Made by a program: the position numbers and the translations under genes. Positions 4,493 to 6,089 of a stretch of 6,089 nt of DNA are shown piece after piece (the first letter of the stretch is position 1; every line of letters begins with the position of its first letter). Below the pieces are notes generated by a model. It was not told the origin of the DNA, ran no database searches, and worked only from the letters and a program-made list of their open reading frames with translations. Source of the stretch: Candidatus Wallbacteria bacterium (GTDB lineage: Bacteria > Muiribacteriota > JAQTZZ01); assembly GCA_028711905.1 (NCBI GenBank), contig JAQTRI010000238.1, forward strand, positions 1 through 6,089, read 5' to 3'.

Positions 4493-6089
4493 ATGATTCA
4501 TCTGATTCCAGCCGAAGAAGTTGATGCAAGGATTGCCTCAATGTGTTCCGGGCAATCGAAATTCCGCATGCCCGGAAAAGAACTGGCCTGCATATCCCTG
4601 CCGAATGTTCAGGATGATCTGGAATACCATCTGATCATGATCGAAGCGGGAGGGGAAAAGCTGCTCCTGGTTTCTGACTGCCCTGTAGATGACCCGTGCG
4701 TTGTCACCCGCGCGGTGACTGAATTCCATCTGTCCCGAGAAAAGCTTCTGCAGGCCCAGATCTGTGGCTTAGAGGCCTGCCAGTCCGACAGTATGGAAGC
4801 CCTGACCGGCTTGTATGAGGAACTGACCGCGCTGTATGATTTAAGCAAGCTTACAGGTAAAAAGGTCATCACATTTTATGATGTCGATCAGTTGATGCGC
4901 GAAATTCTGCTGCTGATCGCCGAAAGCGGGATATTCAGCGCTACCCGTGTGGTAATAGCCATTCTGGATGGCAGCGGCGAACAGATCAGGAAAATAGCCG
5001 GCTGGAGCAGAGAGGGAAATGATATTTCTGCGCTTCAGCCCGGTTCGCCTGAGTGGGAGGAACTCTCGCCTCTGATGGATTACACGCTGGACAACAGGCG
5101 GTCTTTAATGCTGCCTCAGGAGGCCGACCTTGCCGGAATAAGGGGGGAATTGCAGGCCCCGGCTATGTTGATCGAGCCGATCTTTTCGGCTGAAGAAAAG
5201 AAAATGGGCAGCCTCATGGTGGCCAAAAGCAGCGGGGTTTTTACTGAAAAAATGAGGAATTTTCTGGGTGTCATCGCTTCCCATGTCAGCCTGATTGTTT
5301 CGCTGGGAAACACTTTCCAGGAAGTTCTGAATAAAAAGAAAATCGAACGGGAACTGGAACTGGCTGCCGAAATCCAGAAGAAGCTGCTCCCTAAGAAGCA
5401 GCCTTTTCTCATGGGATGGGATGTTTTCGGATTGATGCACACAGCCAGAATAGTCGGAGGAGATTATTTCGATTATTTTATCGATGAGGACAGGCGCTTT
5501 CTGAATGTGATCATTGCGGATGTTTCCGGCAAAGGGATTTCCGCGGCTCTGGTGATGGCTACTTTCCGGGGAATTCTTCGTACCATGTTCGAGGAAACCA
5601 GCGACCTGGTGCAGATTGTTGAAAAACTCAATATATCTCTGCGAAAGGATGTCGAAGGAGAGAAGTTTGTCACATTGTTTTTTCTGAACCTGGAACTGGC
5701 AACAGGCAAGGCTCGATTCATAAAGGCCGGACACAATCCGCCACTGGTTTATACGAATGATGTGGGAACGATCAGCTATCTTGAAGCGCCGGGCCTGTTT
5801 CTGGGGATGTTTGATGACCTGATGGTCGAAGTCAGGGAACATGAGTTCGCACTTGGCGATGGGTTGCTTTTATACACCGATGGAGCCACAGAGATTGTGA
5901 ATGCTTCAGGTGAAGAATTTGGTATGGAAAATCTGGAAAATGTTTTCACTCAGGGCCTGAAGCATGAGGGTATAAAACTCACACTGGACGAGATTTATAA
6001 CAGCATCGATCATTTTCGCGTAACTATGGACCGGTTTGATGACATTACTCTAATCGGCATGAAAAGATTCGACTTTGTCAGCGGAGAAT
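4493..6089 (+). CDS. SpoIIE/RsbU-type PP2C Ser/Thr phosphatase with GAF domain (3' end cut by window)
   Basis: The frame is open from ATG 4493 to the window edge (532 residues, no stop seen). Residues 1 to about 100 match no family I recognise and contain all six cysteines of the visible protein (C18, C33, C63, C69, C91, C96). A GAF-like domain covers about 110-275. A charged signalling helix (about 275-300, with 'AAEIQKKLLP', typical of RsbU-like phosphatases) leads into the PP2C-like SpoIIE domain. Its motifs are 'VGGDYFDYF' (D324, D327), 'ADVSGKG' (D343), 'AGHNPPL' (412-418), 'YTDGATE' (D463) and 'FDDITL' (D516, D517). The metal-binding acidic residues are all present, so it should be an active Mn/Mg-dependent phosphatase. 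Relatives dephosphorylate STAS-domain anti-sigma antagonists in partner-switching pathways. No STAS or anti-sigma kinase gene lies in the window. 'DDITL' normally falls close to the end of the domain, so only a short tail or an additional fused domain is missing. No membrane segment is visible. Confidence 0.94.
   Translation, partial: MIHLIPAEEVDARIASMCSGQSKFRMPGKELACISLPNVQDDLEYHLIMIEAGGEKLLLVSDCPVDDPCVVTRAVTEFHLSREKLLQAQICGLEACQSDSMEALTGLYEELTALYDLSKLTGKKVITFYDVDQLMREILLLIAESGIFSATRVVIAILDGSGEQIRKIAGWSREGNDISALQPGSPEWEELSPLMDYTLDNRRSLMLPQEADLAGIRGELQAPAMLIEPIFSAEEKKMGSLMVAKSSGVFTEKMRNFLGVIASHVSLIVSLGNTFQEVLNKKKIERELELAAEIQKKLLPKKQPFLMGWDVFGLMHTARIVGGDYFDYFIDEDRRFLNVIIADVSGKGISAALVMATFRGILRTMFEETSDLVQIVEKLNISLRKDVEGEKFVTLFFLNLELATGKARFIKAGHNPPLVYTNDVGTISYLEAPGLFLGMFDDLMVEVREHEFALGDGLLLYTDGATEIVNASGEEFGMENLENVFTQGLKHEGIKLTLDEIYNSIDHFRVTMDRFDDITLIGMKRFDFVSGE

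Noticed and set aside
5105..5842. Open frame of 245 codons on the - strand opposite the phosphatase gene
   Set aside because: It lies antisense to the PP2C catalytic motifs, which fix the + strand as coding. The antisense product has no recognisable motif.

Overview
The window carries six genes, all on the + strand, with no RNA gene, mobile element, CRISPR array or long non-coding stretch. Base composition looks balanced (around the high 40s % GC by eye), the standard code is used, and starts are mostly ATG. One gene has a probable secretory signal peptide. Nothing places the organism precisely. The combination of TPR proteins, an HDOD protein, a soluble GAF/PAS histidine kinase and a GAF/PP2C phosphatase suits a free-living bacterium rich in signalling genes, such as a deltaproteobacterium-like or deep-branching candidate-phylum lineage. 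That placement is a guess.

Layout. Positions 2-328 hold the C-terminal end of a TPR protein that begins upstream of the window. A gap of about 50-80 nt leads to a small TPR protein with a probable signal peptide (about 382/406-948), whose start is ambiguous. A 79-nt gap (949-1027) with an AT-rich TATAAT element separates it from a tight four-gene block. The block contains a cytoplasmic helical-repeat protein (1028-2026), an HDOD protein (2028-2885), a GAF-PAS-HisKA-HATPase histidine kinase (2882-4492), and a SpoIIE/RsbU-type PP2C phosphatase with a GAF domain (4493 to the window end, stop codon not reached). Spacings within the block are +1 nt, a 4-nt ATGA overlap, and 0 nt (TGA followed directly by ATG). 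Co-transcription and translational coupling are therefore very likely.

How they may work together. The block joins three signalling output types: HD-fold scaffold, His-Asp phosphorelay and Ser/Thr dephosphorylation. A TPR-like protein that could act as a scaffold precedes them. None of the block's proteins shows a transmembrane segment, so the inputs are probably cytoplasmic. The histidine kinase has no response regulator beside it, and the phosphatase has no STAS or anti-sigma partner inside the window; these must lie downstream or elsewhere. The strongest unexplained signals are: all six cysteines of the phosphatase clustered in an unrecognised N-terminal domain of about 100 residues; a 52-53-residue spacing between most repeats of the 332-residue TPR-like protein; retention of HD-superfamily metal-ligand-like residues in the HDOD protein; and a possible CTG start for the exported TPR protein.
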